Shown piece after piece: positions 1 to 9,600 of a DNA stretch of 64,000 bases. Below the pieces are notes generated by a model that saw nothing but the letters and a program-made list of their open reading frames with translations, made no database searches and had not been told where the DNA came from. The stretch's first letter is position 1, and each line of letters begins with the position of its first letter. The stretch is from assembly GCF_047495875.1 (NCBI RefSeq), contig NC_092474.1:16467851-16531850 (forward strand), read 5' to 3'. The translations under genes and the position numbers were made by a program. The stretch is from Pithys albifrons albifrons. Its lineage: Eukaryota > Chordata > Aves > Passeriformes > Thamnophilidae.

Positions 1-59
1 ACCCATCATTGGCACCTGAGAGCCCAAGGCTGCCACCTCTACCCTGGGCGCAAAGCTAG
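1..59 (+). repeat. Partial M24-like monomer at the window edge
   Basis: This is the last part of an M24-like monomer (ACCCATCATTGGCACC through CTGGGCGCAAAGCTAG) that leads directly into the first anchor monomer at 60. The array clearly continues leftward beyond the window. Confidence 0.9.
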
Positions 60-1193
60 ATGGTGCCTGCCACGTGCAGGTCAGAGAAAGACCTTTGTTC
101 AGCCCAGGATTCCACACGAATGTTGTCTCCTCCCAGGGAAAAGGCTCCCAGGACAGAAAGCGATTGTTCCATTTCTAGTGTTAATGGGGGCCCGTCATTG
201 GCATATGAGAGCCAGAGGTTGCCTCCTTTTCCCTGGGCGCAAAGCACGACAGTGCGTGCCACGTGCTGGTCCCAGAAAGTGCCATTTTACAGTCCAGAAT
301 TCCAGACCAATGAAGACTCCTCCCAAGGAAAAGGTGCCAGGACAGAAAGCCATTGTGCTTTTTGTAAAGGTAATGGGGCCCCATCATTGGCACCTGAGAG
401 CCCAAGACTGCCACCTTTTCCCTGAACGCAAAGCTCGATGGTGCGTTCCACTTGCGGGTCCAGGAAAGTTCTGATTCTCAGACCAGAATTCCAAACCGAT
501 GAAGATTCCTCCCTGGGAAAAGGTGCCAGTACAGGAAGCCCATGTGCCTTTTGTAGGGGTAATGGGGCACCATCATTGGCAGCTGAGAGCCCAAGGCTGC
601 CCCCTTTTCCCTGGGCGCAAACCTCGACGGTGTGTACCTTGTGTGGGTTTGGGGCAGTGCCATTTTTGAACCCAGATTTCCAGACGGACGAAGATTCCTC
701 CCTGGGAAAAGGTGCCAGGACAGAAAGCAAGTGTTATTTTTCTAGTGTTAACGAGGACCCATCATTGGCACCTGAGAGCCCAAGGCTGCCACCTTTTCCC
801 TGGGCACAAATGTCGACGGCGCGTGCCACTTGCAAGTCCAGGAATGTTCCGTTTCTCATCCCAGAATTCCAGGCCAGCGAAGATTTCTCCCTGGGAAAAG
901 GTGCCAGGACAGAAAGCGATTGTGCCTTTTCTAGGGTTAATGGGGCCCCATGATTGGCACCTGAGGGCCCAAGGCTGCCACCTTGTGCCTGGGCACAAAG
1001 CTCGACGGTGCCTTCCACTTGGAGGTCCGGGGAAATACCGTTGTTCAGTCCAGAATTCCAGACGGACGAAAATTCCTCCCTGGGAAAAAGTGCCAGGACA
1101 GTAAGCGATTGTTATTTATCTAGTGTTAACGAGGACCCATCATTGGCACCTGAGAGCCCAAGGCTGTCACCTCTTCCCTGGGCGCAAAGCTAG
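60..1193 (+). repeat. Six-monomer block (1,134 bp)
   Basis: Monomers start at 60, 249, 438, 627, 816 and 1005 and resemble classes M1, M2, M3, M4, M11 and M24. The anchor carries AAAGACCTTTGTTC, a variant otherwise found in the anchors at 40695, 45037, 47116 and 50516, whereas the central 24-mer copies have AAAGTGCTTTGTTC. This block is therefore of the irregular right-hand type rather than of the adjacent 24-mer type. Confidence 0.85.
864..1052 (+). repeat. Representative 189-bp monomer, EcoRI site to EcoRI site
   Basis: One full monomer measured between successive GAATTC sites at 864 and 1053. It contains two CCCTGGG-type boxes (CCCTGGGAAAAGG and, here mutated, TGCCTGGGCACAAAG); in a typical monomer these are about 91 and 98 bp apart. 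That may hint at an old half-monomer origin, but the two halves are otherwise too different for me to align convincingly. An EcoRI digest should give a 189-bp ladder, with 378-bp and longer rungs where classes such as M1, M4 and M9 have lost the site. Confidence 0.9.
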
Positions 1194-2138
1194 ATGGTGC
1201 CTGCCACGTGCAGGTCAGAGAAAGTGCTTTGTTCAGCCCAGGATACCAGACGGATGACAACTCCTCCCAGGGAAAGGGCTCCCAGGACAGAAAGCGATTG
1301 TTCCATTTCTAGTGTTAATGGGGGCCCGTCATTGGCATCTGAGAGCCAGAGGTTGCCTCCTTTTCCCTGGGCGCAAAGCACGACAGTGCGTGACACGTGC
1401 TGGTCCCAGAAAGTGCCATTTTTCAGCCCAGAATTCCATACCAATGAAGACTCCTCCCAGGGAAAAGGTGCCAGGACAGAAAGCCATTGTGCTTTTTGTA
1501 AAGGTAATGGGGCCCCATCATTGGCACCTGAGAGCCCAAGACTGCCCCCTTTTCCCTGGACGCAAAGCTCGATGGTGCGTTCCAGTTGCGGGTCTAGGAA
1601 AGTGCCGATTCTCATACCAGAATTCCAAACCGATGAAGATTCCTCCCTGGGAAAAGGTACCAGGACAGAAAGACATTGTGCCTTTTGTAAGGGTAATGGG
1701 ACCCCATCTTTGGCACCTGAGAGCCCAAGGCTGCCACCTTTTCCCTGGGCGCAAAGCTCGAAGGTGCGTTCCACTTGCAGGTCCGGGGAAGTGCCGTTTT
1801 TCAGCCCAGAATTCCAGACGGAAGAAAATTCCTCCCAGGGAAAAGGTGCCAGGACAGAAAGCGATTGTGCCTTTTCTAGGGTTAATGGGGCCCCATGATT
1901 GGCACCTGAGAGCCCAAGGCTGCCACCTTTTGCCTGGGCACAAAGCTCGACGATGCGTTCCACTTGCAGGTCCGGGGAAGTACCGTTGTTCAGTCCAGAA
2001 TTCCAGACGGATGAAAATTCCTCCCTGGGAAAAAGTGCCAGGACAGAAAGCGATTGTTATTTATCTAGTGTTAACGAGGACCCATCATTGGCACCTGAGA
2101 GCCCAAGGCTGTCACCTCTTCCCTGGGCGCAAAGCTAG
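1194..2138 (+). repeat. Five-monomer block (945 bp), truncated HOR
   Basis: Monomers start at 1194, 1383, 1572, 1761 and 1950. They are M1, M2, an M16/M22-type hybrid (GGTACCAGGACAGAAAGAC followed by GGGACCCCATC), M23 (AAGGTGCGTTCC) and M24 (ACGATGCGTTCC). The order fits a 24-mer that lost most of its interior by unequal exchange, keeping its two ends. Confidence 0.85.
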
Positions 2139-2327
2139 ATGGTGCCTGCCACGTGCAGGTCAGAGAAAGTGCTTTGTTCAGCCCAGGATACCAGACGGAT
2201 GACGACTCCTGCCAGGGAAAGGGCTCCCAGGACAGAAAGTGATTGTTCCATTTCTAGTGTTAATGGGGGCCCGTCATTGGCATCTGAGAGCCAGAGGTTG
2301 CCTCCTTTTCCCTGGGCGCAAAGCACG
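2139..2327 (+). repeat. HOR monomer M1, the anchor class
   Basis: Starts ATGGTGCCTGCCACGTGCAG directly after GCTAG. The EcoRI site is replaced by GGATACC, the box reads GCCAGGGAAAGGGCTCCC, and the distal part reads GGGGGCCCGTCATTGGCATC. It has one base missing before and one inserted after the usual GGATGA, so it is net 189 bp. It is the best marker of HOR boundaries in the window. Confidence 0.92.
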
Positions 2328-2516
2328 ACAGTGCGTGACACGTGCTGGTCCCAGAAAGTGCCATTTTACAGCCCAGAATTCCAGACCAATGAAGACTCCT
2401 CCCTGGGAAAAGGTGCCAGGACAGAAAGCCATTGTGCTTTTTGTAAAGGTAATGGGGTCCCATCATTGGCACCTGAGAACCCAAGACTGCCACCTTTTCC
2501 CTGGACGCAAAGCTCG
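2328..2516 (+). repeat. HOR monomer M2
   Basis: Diagnostic motifs are ACAGTGCGTGACACGTGCTG, CCATTTTACAGCCC and GCTTTTTGTAAAGG. It follows M1 in nearly every block of the window. Confidence 0.9.
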
Positions 2517-2705
2517 ATGGTGCGTTCCACTTGCGGGTCCAGGAAAGTGCCGATTCTCAGACCAGAATTCCAAACCGCTGAAGATTCCTCCCTGGGAAAA
2601 GGTGCCAGGACAGAAAGCCATTGTGCCTTTTGTAGGGGTAATGGGGCCCCATCATTGGCACCTGAGAGCCCAAGGCTGCCCCCTTTTCCCTGGGCACAAA
2701 GCTCG
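2517..2705 (+). repeat. HOR monomer M3
   Basis: Diagnostic motifs are ATGGTGCGTTCC, CCGATTCTCAGACCAG and AACCGCTGAAG, with GCCTTTTGTAGGGG in the distal part. Confidence 0.9.
2601..2662. other. Dyad-symmetry element within the monomer (example copy)
   Basis: GGTGCCA at 2601-2607 is the inverted complement of TGGCACC at 2656-2662. Between them, ATGGGGCCCCAT at 2641-2652 is a perfect 12-bp palindrome. The same arrangement recurs in many monomers, although classes with CCCCAAAATT or GACCCATC break the palindrome. It could form a hairpin or bind a dimeric protein. No function is shown by the sequence. Confidence 0.6.
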
Positions 2706-2894
2706 ACGGTGTGTACCTTGTGCGGGTTTGAGGCAGTGCCATTTTTGAACCCAGATTTCCAGACGGACGAAGATTCCTCCCTGGGAAAAGGTGCCAGGAC
2801 AGAAAGCAAGTGTTATTTTTCTAGTGTTAACGAGGCCCCATCATTGGCACCTGAGAGCCCAAGGCTGCCACCTTTTGCCTGGGCGCAAATGTCG
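2706..2894 (+). repeat. HOR monomer M4
   Basis: Diagnostic motifs are ACGGTGTGTACC, GCAGTGCCATTTTTGAACC and AAGTGTTATTTTTCTAGTG. The EcoRI site is destroyed (GATTTC). Confidence 0.9.
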
Positions 2895-3083
2895 ACGGCG
2901 CGTGCCACTTGCGGGTCCAGGGTAGTGCCATTTTTCAGCCCAGAATTCCAGATGGACGAAGACACCTCCCAGGGAAAGGGTGCCAGGTCAGAAATCGAAT
3001 TGTCCTTTTCTAAGGTCAATGGTGCCCCATCACTGGCACCTGAGAGTTCAAGGCTGCCACCTTTTCCCTGGGCGCAAACATCA
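2895..3083 (+). repeat. HOR monomer M5
   Basis: Diagnostic motifs are GGTAGTGCC, GATGGACGAAGACACC and AGAAATCGAATTGTCC. Paralogous to M17, twelve monomers later. Confidence 0.9.
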
Positions 3084-3273
3084 ACGGCGCGTACCACTTT
3101 CTTGTCTGGGAAAGTGCCGTTTTTCAGCCCTGAATTCCAGACGGATGAAGACTCCTCACAGGGAAGAGGCTCCCAGGACAGAAAGCGATTGTTCCATTTC
3201 TAGGGTTAATCGGGCTCCATCTTTGGCACCTGAGAGCCCAAGGTTGCCTCCTATACCCTGGGCACAAAACTCG
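3084..3273 (+). repeat. HOR monomer M6, 190 bp
   Basis: Diagnostic motifs are ACTTTCTTGTCTGGG, AGCCCTGAATTCC and CCTCCTATACCC. GGCTCCCAGG replaces the usual GGTGCCAGG, giving the extra base. Paralogous to M18. Confidence 0.9.
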
Positions 3274-3462
3274 ACCATGCATGCTACGTGAGGGTCCGGG
3301 AAATTGCCGTTTCTCATTCCAGAATTCCAGACCGATGAAGATTCCTCCCTGGGAAAAGGTGTCAGGACAGAAAGCGATTGCTCCTTTCCTAGGGTTAATG
3401 GGGCTCCATCATTGACACCTGAGAGCCCAAGGCTGCAACCTTTTCCCTGAGCGCAAAGCTCG
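3274..3462 (+). repeat. HOR monomer M7
   Basis: Diagnostic motifs are ACCATGCATGCTACGTGAGG, AAATTGCCGTTTCTCATTCC and GCTCCTTTCCTAGGG. Paralogous to M19. Confidence 0.9.
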
Positions 3463-3651
3463 ACGGTGCGTTCTACTTGCGGGTCCAAGAAAGTACTGTT
3501 TCTCATCCCAGAATTCGAGGCCGATGAAGATTTCTCCCTGGGAAAAAGTGCCAGGACAGAAAGCAATTGTGCCTTTTCTAGGGTTAATGAGGTCCCAAAA
3601 TTGACACCTGAGAGCCCAAGGCTGCCACCTTTTCCCTGGGCGCAAAGCTCG
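3463..3651 (+). repeat. HOR monomer M8
   Basis: Diagnostic motifs are GTGCGTTCTACTTG, AAGAAAGTACTG and AATTCGAGGCCGATGAAG. Paralogous to M14 and M20. Confidence 0.9.
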
Positions 3652-3840
3652 ACGGAGCGTTCCACTTGCGGGACCGGGAAAGTGCCATTTTTCAACCCAG
3701 GATTCCAGACCTATGAAGATTCCTCAGAGGGAAAAGGTACCAGGAGACAAAGCCATTGTGTATTTTGTAATGCTAATTGGGCCCCATCTTTGGCACCTGA
3801 GAGCCCAAGGCTGCCACCTTTTCCCTGGGTGCAAAGCTCG
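3652..3840 (+). repeat. HOR monomer M9
   Basis: Diagnostic motifs are ACGGAGCGTTCC, CCTATGAAGATTCCTCAGAG and GTATTTTGTAATGCTAATTG. The EcoRI site is lost here (AGGATTCC). Paralogous to M15 and M21. Confidence 0.9.
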
Positions 3841-4029
3841 ACGGTGCATACCCTGTGCGGGTCCGGGAACGGGCCGTTTTTCAGCCCAGAATTCCAGACA
3901 GAAGTCGATTCCTCTCTGGGAAAAGGTGTCAGGACAGAAAGCCATTGTCCCTTTTCTAGGGGTAATGGGGCCCCATCTATGGCACCTGAGAGCCCAAGGC
4001 TGCCACCTTTTCCCTGGGCGCAAATGTCG
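3841..4029 (+). repeat. HOR monomer M10
   Basis: Diagnostic motifs are GTGCATACCCTGTG, GGGAACGGGCCG and GAAGTCGATTCCTCTCTGGG. Paralogous to M16 and M22. Confidence 0.9.
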
Positions 4030-4218
4030 ACAGCGCGTGCCACTTGCAAGTCCGGGAATGTGTCGTTTCTCATGCCAGAATTCCAGGCCAGCGAAGATTT
4101 CTCCCTGGGAAAAGGTGCCAGGACAGAAAGCGATTGTGCCTTTTCTAGGGTTAATGGGGCCCCAAAATTGGCAGCTGAGAGCCCAGGGCTGCCACCTTTT
4201 CCCTGGGCGCAAAGCTCG
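4030..4218 (+). repeat. HOR monomer M11
   Basis: Diagnostic motifs are ACAGCGCGTGCC, TTGCAAGTCCGGGAATGTG and GGCCAGCGAAGATTTC. In the right half of the window an M11-like, M12-like, M24-like trio commonly precedes the anchor. Confidence 0.9.
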
Positions 4219-4406
4219 ACGGTGCGTGCCACACGCGGGTAAGGGAAAGAGCCGTTTTCAGCCCAGAATTCCAGACCTATGAAGATTCCTCCCAGGGAAA
4301 AGGTGCCAGGACAGAAAGCGATTGTTCTTTTTCTAGGGGTAATGGGGCCCCATCATTGGCACCTGAGAGCCCAAGGCTGTCCCCTTTTCCCTGAGTGTAA
4401 AGCTCG
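4219..4406 (+). repeat. HOR monomer M12, 188 bp
   Basis: Diagnostic motifs are GCCACACGCGGGTAAGGG and CGTTTTCAG with four T residues, where other classes have five. This one-base deletion marks essentially every M12-like monomer across the window. Confidence 0.9.
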
Positions 4407-4595
4407 ACGGTGCATACCCTGTGTGGGTTCCGGAAAGCGCCAGTTTTCAGCCCAGAATTCCAGACAAAAGTCGATTCCTCTCTGGGAAAAGATGTCAAGA
4501 CAGAAAGTCATTGTCCCTTTTCTAGGGGTAATGGGGCCCCATCTTTTGCACCTGAGAGCCCAAGGCTGCCACCTTTTCCCTGGGCGCAAATGTCG
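4407..4595 (+). repeat. HOR monomer M13
   Basis: Diagnostic motifs are GTGCATACCCTGTGTGGGTT, CAGACAAAAGTCG and GATGTCAAGACAG. Related to M10 and M16. Confidence 0.88.
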
Positions 4596-4784
4596 ACGGC
4601 GCGTGCCACTTGCGGGTCCAGGAATGTGCTGTTTCTCATCCCAGAATTCGAGGCCGATGTAGATTTCTCCCTGGGAAAAGGTGCCAGGGCAGAAAGCAAT
4701 TGTGCCTTTTCTAGGGTTAATGGGGCCCCAAAATGGACACCTGAGAGCCCAAGGCTGCCACCTTTTCCCTGGGCGCAAAGCTCG
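4596..4784 (+). repeat. HOR monomer M14
   Basis: Diagnostic motifs are GGAATGTGCTG, GGCCGATGTAGATTTC and CAAAATGGACACC. Paralogous to M8 and M20. A GATGTACATTTC form occurs in some copies, for example near 15623, 21297, 24698, 29231, 32633 and 34523. Confidence 0.88.
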
Positions 4785-4973
4785 ACGGAGCGTTCCACGT
4801 GCGGGTCCGGGAAAGTGCCATTTTTCAGCCCAGAATTCCAGACCTATGAAGATTCCTCAGAGGGAAAAGGTACCAGGAGACAAAGCCATTGTGTATTTTG
4901 TAATGCTAATTGGGCCCCATCATTGGTACCTGAGAGCCCAAGGCTGCCACCTTTTCCCTGGGTGCAAAGCTCG
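4785..4973 (+). repeat. HOR monomer M15
   Basis: Diagnostic motifs are GGAGCGTTCCACGTGCGG, CTCAGAGGGAAAAGG and ATTGGTACCTGAG. Nearly identical to M21. The two are fused in the shortened 18- and 10-monomer blocks. Confidence 0.88.
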
Positions 4974-5162
4974 ACGGTGCATACCCTGTGCGGGTCTGGG
5001 AAAGGGCCGATTCTCATACCAGAATTCCAAACCGATGAAGATTCCTCCCTGGGAAAAGGTACCAGGACAGAAAGACATTGTGCCTTTTGTAAGGGTAATG
5101 GGGCCCCAAAATTGGCACCTGAGAGCCCAAGGCTGCCATCTTTTGCCTGGGCGCAAATGTCG
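4974..5162 (+). repeat. HOR monomer M16
   Basis: Diagnostic motifs are GGGCCGATTCTCATACCAG, AAAGACATTGTGCC and GGCTGCCATC. Related to M10 and M22 in its first part and to M3 in its second. Confidence 0.88.
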
Positions 5163-5351
5163 AATGCACGTGCCACTTGCGGGTCCAGGGAAGTGCCATT
5201 TTTCAGCCCAGAATTCCAGACGGACGAAGACACTACCCAGGGAAAAGGTGCCAGGTCAGAAATCGAATTGTCCTTTTCTAGGGTCAATGGTGTCCCATCA
5301 TTGGCACCTGAGAGTTCAAGGCTGCCACCTTTTCCGTGGGCGCAAACATCA
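5163..5351 (+). repeat. HOR monomer M17
   Basis: Diagnostic motifs are ATGCACGTGCC, GAAGACACTACCC and AGAAATCGAATTGTCC. Paralogous to M5. Confidence 0.88.
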
Positions 5352-5541
5352 ACGGCGCGTACCACTTTCTTGTCCGGGAAAGTGCCGTTTTTCAGCCCTG
5401 AATTCCAGACGGCTGAAGACTCCTCACAGGGAAGAGGCTCCCAGGACAGAAAGCGATTGTTCCATTTCCAGGGTTAATCGGGCTCCATCATTGGCACCTG
5501 AGAGCCCAAGGTTGCCTCCTATACCCTGGGCGCAAAGCTCG
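5352..5541 (+). repeat. HOR monomer M18, 190 bp
   Basis: Diagnostic motifs are ACTTTCTTGTCCGGG, GACGGCTGAAG, GGCTCCCAGG (extra base) and CCATTTCCAGGG. Paralogous to M6. Confidence 0.88.
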
Positions 5542-5730
5542 ACCATGCGTGCTACGTGAGGGTCCGGGAAATTGCCGTTTCTCATTCCAGAATTCCAGAC
5601 CGATGAAGATTCCTCCCTGGGAAAAGGTGTCAGGACAGAAAGCGATTGTTCCTTTTCTAGGAGTAATGGGGCTCCATCTTTGACACCTGAGAGCCCAAGG
5701 CTGCAACCTTTTCCCTGAGCGCAAAGCTCG
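5542..5730 (+). repeat. HOR monomer M19
   Basis: Diagnostic motifs are ACCATGCGTGCTACGTG and CTAGGAGTAATGGGG. Paralogous to M7. The M19/M7 pair is the exchange point of the 34-monomer block. Confidence 0.88.
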
Positions 5731-5919
5731 ACGGTGTGTGCCACTTGCGGGTCCAGGAATGTGCTGTTTCTCATCCCAGAATTCGAGGCCGATGTAGATT
5801 TCTCCCAGGGAAAAGGTGCCAGGGCAGAAAGCAATTGTGCCTTTTCTAGGGTTAATGGGGCCCTAAAATTGACACCTGAGAGCCCAAGGCTGCCACCTTT
5901 TCCCTGGGCGCAAAGCTCG
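5731..5919 (+). repeat. HOR monomer M20
   Basis: Diagnostic motifs are ACGGTGTGTGCC, GATTTCTCCCAGGG and GGGGCCCTAAAATTG. Paralogous to M8 and M14. Confidence 0.88.
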
Positions 5920-6108
5920 ACGGAGCGTTCCACGTGCGGGTCCGGGAAAGTGCCATTTTTCAGCCCAGAATTCCAGACCTATGAAGATTCCTCAGAGGGA
6001 AAAGGTACCAGGAGACAAAGCCATTGTGTATTTTGTAATGCTAATTGGGCCCCATCATTGGCACCTGAGAGCCCAAGGCTGCCACCTTTTCCCTGGGTGC
6101 AAAGCTCG
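5920..6108 (+). repeat. HOR monomer M21
   Basis: Same landmarks as M15 (CTCAGAGGG and GTATTTTGTAATGC) but with ATTGGCACCTGAG. Paralogous to M9 and M15. Confidence 0.88.
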
Positions 6109-6297
6109 ACGGTGCATACCCTGTGCGGGTCTGGGAAAGGGCCGTTTTTCAGCCCAGAATTCCAGACGGAAGTCGATTCCTCTCTGGGAAAAGGTGTCAG
6201 GACAGAAAGCCATTGTGCCTTTTCTAGGGGTAATGGGACCCCATCTTTGGCACCTGAGAGCCCAAGGCTGCCACCTTTTCCCTGGGCGCAAAGCTCG
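6109..6297 (+). repeat. HOR monomer M22
   Basis: Diagnostic motifs are GGTCTGGGAAAGGGCCG, GACGGAAGTCG and ATGGGACCCCATC. Paralogous to M10 and M16. Confidence 0.88.
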
Positions 6298-6486
6298 AAG
6301 GTGCGTTCCACTTGCAGGTCCGGGGAAGTGCCGTTTTTCAGCCCAGAATTCCAGACGGAAGAAAATTCCTCCCAGGGAAAAGGTGCCAGGACAGAAAGCG
6401 ATTGTGCCTTTTCTAGGGTTAATGGGGCCCCATGATTGGCACCTGAGAGCCCAAGGCTGCCACCTTTTGCCTGGGCACAAAGCTCG
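6298..6486 (+). repeat. HOR monomer M23
   Basis: Diagnostic motifs are AAGGTGCGTTCC, GACGGAAGAAAATTCC and GGGCCCCATGATTGG. Confidence 0.88.
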
Positions 6487-6675
6487 ACGATGCGTTCCAC
6501 TTGCAGGTCCGGGGAAGTACCGTTGTTCAGTCCAGAATTCCAGACGGATGAAAATTCCTCCCAGGGAAAAGGTGCCAGGACAGAAAGCGATTGTTATTTA
6601 TCTAGTGTTAACGAGGACCCATCATTGGCACCTGAGAGCCCAAGGCTGTCACCTCTTCCCTGGGCGCAAAGCTAG
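6487..6675 (+). repeat. HOR monomer M24, last before the next anchor
   Basis: Diagnostic motifs are ACGATGCGTTCC, GAAGTACCGTTGTTCAGTCC, GTTATTTATCTAGTG and GGCTGTCACCTC. M24-like monomers precede most anchors in the window. Confidence 0.88.
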
Positions 6676-9600
6676 ATGGTGCCTGCCACGTGCAGGTCAG
6701 AGAAAGTGCTTTGTTCAGCCCAGGATACCAGACGGATGACGACTCCTGCCAGGGAAAGGGCTCCCAGGACAGAAAGTGATTGTTCCATTTCTAGTGTTAA
6801 TGGGGGCCCGTCATTGGCATCTGAGAGCCAGAGGTTGCCTCCTTTTCCCTGGGCGCAAAGCACGACAGTGCGTGACACGTGCTGGTCCCAGAAAGTGCCA
6901 TTTTACAGCCCAGAATTCCAGACCAATGAAGACTCCTCCCTGGGAAAAGGTGCCAGGACAGAAAGCCATTGTGCTTTTTGTAAAGGTAATGGGGTCCCAT
7001 CATTGGCACCTGAGAACCCAAGACTGCCACCTTTTCCCTGGACGCAAAGCTCGATGGTGCGTTCCACTTGCGGGTCCAGGAAAGTGCCGATTCTCAGACC
7101 AGAATTCCAAACCGCTGAAGATTCCTCCCTGGGAAAAGGTGCCAGGACAGAAAGCCATTGTGCCTTTTGTAGGGGTAATGGGGCCCCATCATTGGCACCT
7201 GAGAGCCCAAGGCTGCCCCCTTTTCCCTGGGCACAAAGCTCGACGGTGTGTACCTTGTGCGGGTTTGGGGCAGTGCCATTTTTGAACCCAGATTTCCAGA
7301 CGGACGAAGATTCCTCCCTGGGAAAAGGTGCCAGGACAGAAAGCAAGTGTTATTTTTCTAGTGTTAACGAGGCCCCATCATTGGCACCTGAGAGCCCAAG
7401 GCTGCCACCTTTTGCCTGGGCGCAAATGTCGACGGCGCGTGCCACTTGCGGGTCCAGGGTAGTGCCATTTTTCAGCCCAGAATTCCAGATGGACGAAGAC
7501 ACCTCCCAGGGAAAGGGTGCCAGGTCAGAAATCGAATTGTCCTTTTCTAAGGTCAATGGTGCCCCATCACTGGCACCTGAGAGTTCAAGGCTGCCACCTT
7601 TTCCCTGGGCGCAAACATCAACGGCGCGTACCACTTTCTTGTCTGGGAAAGTGCCGTTTTTCAGCCCTGAATTCCAGACGGATGAAGACTCCTCACAGGG
7701 AAGAGGCTCCCAGGACAGAAAGCGATTGTTCCATTTCTAGGGTTAATCGGGCTCCATCTTTGGCACCTGAGAGCCCAAGGTTGCCTCCTATACCCTGGGC
7801 ACAAAACTCGACCATGCATGCTACGTGAGGGTCCGGGAAATTGCCGTTTCTCATTCCAGAATTCCAGACCGATGAAGATTCCTCCCTGGGAAAAGGTGTC
7901 AGGACAGAAAGCGATTGCTCCTTTCCTAGGGTTAATGGGGCTCCATCATTGACACCTGAGAGCCCAAGGCTGCAACCTTTTCCCTGAGCGCAAAGCTCGA
8001 CGGTGCGTTCTACTTGCGGGTCCAAGAAAGTACTGTTTCTCATCCCAGAATTCGAGGCCGATGAAGATTTCTCCCTGGGAAAAAGTGCCAGGACAGAAAG
8101 CAATTGTGCCTTTTCTAGGGTTAATGAGGTCCCAAAATTGACACCTGAGAGCCCAAGGCTGCCACCTTTTCCCTGGGCGCAAAGCTCGACGGAGCGTTCC
8201 ACTTGCGGGACCGGGAAAGTGCCATTTTTCAACCCAGGATTCCAGACCTATGAAGATTCCTCAGAGGGAAAAGGTACCAGGAGACAAAGCCATTGTGTAT
8301 TTTGTAATGCTAATTGGGCCCCATCTTTGGCACCTGAGAGCCCAAGGCTGCCACCTTTTCCCTGGGTGCAAAGCTCGACGGTGCATACCCTGTGCGGGTC
8401 CGGGAACGGGCCGTTTTTCAGCCCAGAATTCCAGACAGAAGTCGATTCCTCTCTGGGAAAAGGTGTCAGGACAGAAAGCCATTGTGCCTTTTCTAGGGGT
8501 AATGGGGCCCCATCTATGGCACCTGAGAGCCCAAGGCTGCCACCTTTTCCCTGGGCGCAAATGTCGACAGCGCGTGCCACTTGCAAGTCCGGGAATGTGT
8601 CGTTTCTCATGCCAGAATTCCAGGCCAGCGAAGATTTCTCCCTGGGAAAAGGTGCCAGGACAGAAAGCGATTGTGCCTTTTCTAGGGTTAATGGGGCCCC
8701 AAAATTGGCAGCTGAGAGCCCAGGGCTGCCACCTTTTCCCTGGGCGCAAAGCTCGACGGTGCGTGCCACACGCGGGTAAGGGAAAGAGCCGTTTTCAGCC
8801 CAGAATTCCAGACCTATGAAGATTCCTCCCAGGGAAAAGGTGCCAGGACAGAAAGCGATTGTTCTTTTTCTAGGGGTAATGGGGCCCCATCATTGGCACC
8901 TGAGAGCCCAAGGCTGTCCCCTTTTCCCTGAGTGTAAAGCTCGACGGTGCATACCCTGTGTGGGTTCCGGAAAGCGCCAGTTTTCAGCCCAGAATTCCAG
9001 ACAAAAGTCGATTCCTCTCTGGGAAAAGATGTCAAGACAGAAAGTCATTGTCCCTTTTCTAGGGGTAATGGGGCCCCATCTTTTGCACCTGAGAGCCCAA
9101 GGCTGCCACCTTTTCCCTGGGCGCAAATGTCGACGGCGCGTGCCACTTGCGGGTCCAGGAATGTGCTGTTTCTCATCCCAGAATTCGAGGCCGATGTAGA
9201 TTTCTCCCTGGGAAAAGGTGCCAGGGCAGAAAGCAATTGTGCCTTTTCTAGGGTTAATGGGGCCCCAAAATGGACACCTGAGAGCCCAAGGCTGCCACCT
9301 TTTCCCTGGGCGCAAAGCTCGACGGAGCGTTCCACGTGCGGGTCCGGGAAAGTGCCATTTTTCAGCCCAGAATTCCAGACCTATGAAGATTCCTCAGAGG
9401 GAAAAGGTACCAGGAGACAAAGCCATTGTGTATTTTGTAATGCTAATTGGGCCCCATCATTGGTACCTGAGAGCCCAAGGCTGCCACCTTTTCCCTGGGT
9501 GCAAAGCTCGACGGTGCATACCCTGTGCGGGTCTGGGAAAGGGCCGATTCTCATACCAGAATTCCAAACCGATGAAGATTCCTCCCTGGGAAAAGGTACC

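Larger units (their letters stand above)
2139..6675 (+). repeat. Canonical 24-monomer higher-order repeat, copy 1 (4,537 bp)
   Basis: This is the reference HOR. I resolved 24 monomers, M1 to M24, at starts 2139, 2328, 2517, 2706, 2895, 3084, 3274, 3463, 3652, 3841, 4030, 4219, 4407, 4596, 4785, 4974, 5163, 5352, 5542, 5731, 5920, 6109, 6298 and 6487. All are 189 bp except M6 and M18 (190 bp) and M12 (188 bp), so the total is 24 x 189 + 1. The next copy follows with no gap at 6676. Confidence 0.95.

Noticed and set aside
864..1052. Half-monomer (about 94 bp) ancestral repeat, from the two CCCTGGG boxes
   Set aside because: Apart from the CCCTGGG boxes and a loose GGGAAA-GTGCC similarity, the halves do not align well. 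A dot plot at low stringency would be needed.
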